From Asticcacaulis tiandongensis (GTDB lineage: Bacteria; Pseudomonadota; Alphaproteobacteria; Caulobacterales; Caulobacteraceae): a stretch of 64,000 nt of DNA. This document shows, piece after piece, positions 63,831-64,000 of the stretch. The notes beneath the pieces are model-generated. The model was not told the origin of the DNA. It did not search any database and saw only the letters and a list, made by a program, of their open reading frames with translations. Numbering within the stretch: the first letter of the stretch is position 1; each line of letters starts with the position of its first letter. The stretch covers positions 496,001-560,000 of the forward strand of contig NZ_SSBC01000010.1 in the NCBI RefSeq assembly GCF_006475605.1, given 5' to 3'. Position numbers and translations under genes: made by a program.

Positions 63831-64000
63831 CCCTCCCCTCCCTGCGTGAAAGCCTTGAACAGCACGGCCTGATGGCCAAGAAAAGCTTTGGGCAGCACTT
63901 CCTGCTTGATCTGAACGTGACGCGTAAGATTGTGCGTCTGGGCGGGCCATTTACCGGTGATACGGTCATTGAGGTCGGCCCTGGCCCCGGCGGCCTGACG
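63827..64000 (+). CDS. rsmA: 16S rRNA dimethyladenosine transferase RsmA/KsgA (N-terminal part, cut by window end)
   Basis: Dimethylates A1518 and A1519 of 16S rRNA late in 30S assembly. Only 58 residues are visible. [28 protein letters not shown] includes the family N-terminal FGQHFL motif, and [12 protein letters not shown] is the SAM-binding motif I. The ATG overlaps the pdxA stop. The rest lies beyond the window. Confidence 0.93.
   Translation, partial: MTLPSLRESLEQHGLMAKKSFGQHFLLDLNVTRKIVRLGGPFTGDTVIEVGPGPGGLT

Noticed and set aside
1-64000. Mobile elements, prophage, CRISPR arrays, toxin-antitoxin or defence systems
   Set aside because: No transposase, integrase, phage structural, Cas, restriction or retron-type gene, and no regularly spaced repeat array, was found; the genes are nearly all conserved housekeeping functions.

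Overview
The window is a stretch of bacterial chromosome, almost all core genes. The gene content and order point to an alphaproteobacterium of the Caulobacterales. The strongest clues are lpxI-lpxB, a fused ispDF, hdaA-ppk-ppx, dat-ntrX-ntrY beside hfq-hflX, LexA boxes of the GTTC-N7-GTTC type, and two TonB receptors. GC content looks lower than in Caulobacter itself, so I favour an Asticcacaulis-like organism. That is an inference from memory of family features and was not searched. I saw no prophage, insertion sequence, CRISPR array, toxin-antitoxin pair or defence island.

Layout. 1-8.3 kb: end of lpxI, lpxB, then gltA and gltX on the minus strand, comEC, lexA with two LexA boxes, and trpC. 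8.4-13.6 kb, the most accessory part: a META-domain lipoprotein, a CirA/FepA-like TonB receptor behind a Fur-like box, an SMR exporter, a roughly 310-bp intergenic region with repeats, an unknown secreted protein, and sodB behind another Fur-like box. 13.7-18.3 kb: pncC, ratA, lipA, a Tat-type lipoprotein with a degenerate alpha/beta-hydrolase fold, and a stand-alone Aas-like acyl-ACP/CoA synthetase. 18.4-22.3 kb: a metal-uptake operon of a DUF2946 protein, a TonB receptor and a PepSY membrane protein. 22.4-31.8 kb: aspS, hdaA-ppk-ppx, a DUF1801 protein, and hflX, hfq and dat. 31.8-42.2 kb: ntrX, ntrY, dusB, ispDF, and the rlpA-tmk-holB-tatD-MBL block. 42.3-47.9 kb: tRNA-Ser(UGA), a DUF4287 protein, a secreted GH26 beta-mannanase, a YbaL-type antiporter, a GPH sugar symporter and mazG. 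48.0-56.4 kb: an HxlR regulator, rnd, purM-purN, ndk, an ABC-F protein, and pepA-holC-I78 inhibitor. 56.6-64 kb: the outer-membrane assembly operon lptF-lptG-lptD-surA-pdxA-rsmA, cut by the window end.

Together these genes cover lipid A synthesis and LPS transport (lpxI, lpxB, lptFGD, surA), clamp-linked replication functions (hdaA, holB, holC), nucleotide supply (tmk, purM, purN, ndk, mazG), stress signalling (lexA, ppk/ppx, hfq, ntrYX), and iron or metal acquisition.

The most unusual signal is non-coding. A bipartite palindromic repeat occurs at three intergenic sites (36.7, 48.7 and 51.65 kb). Each copy has an ATGG-N6-CCAT core, a conserved spacer of about 20 nt and a GC-rich hairpin. Two copies have a hairpin on both sides. 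Other points of interest are the direct junctions dusB/ntrY, trpC/lexA and holB/tatD, where genes I remember from relatives are absent; an NtrX without the GAFTGA loop; an alpha/beta hydrolase lacking its Ser nucleophile; and tandem operator-like repeats near the SMR gene.
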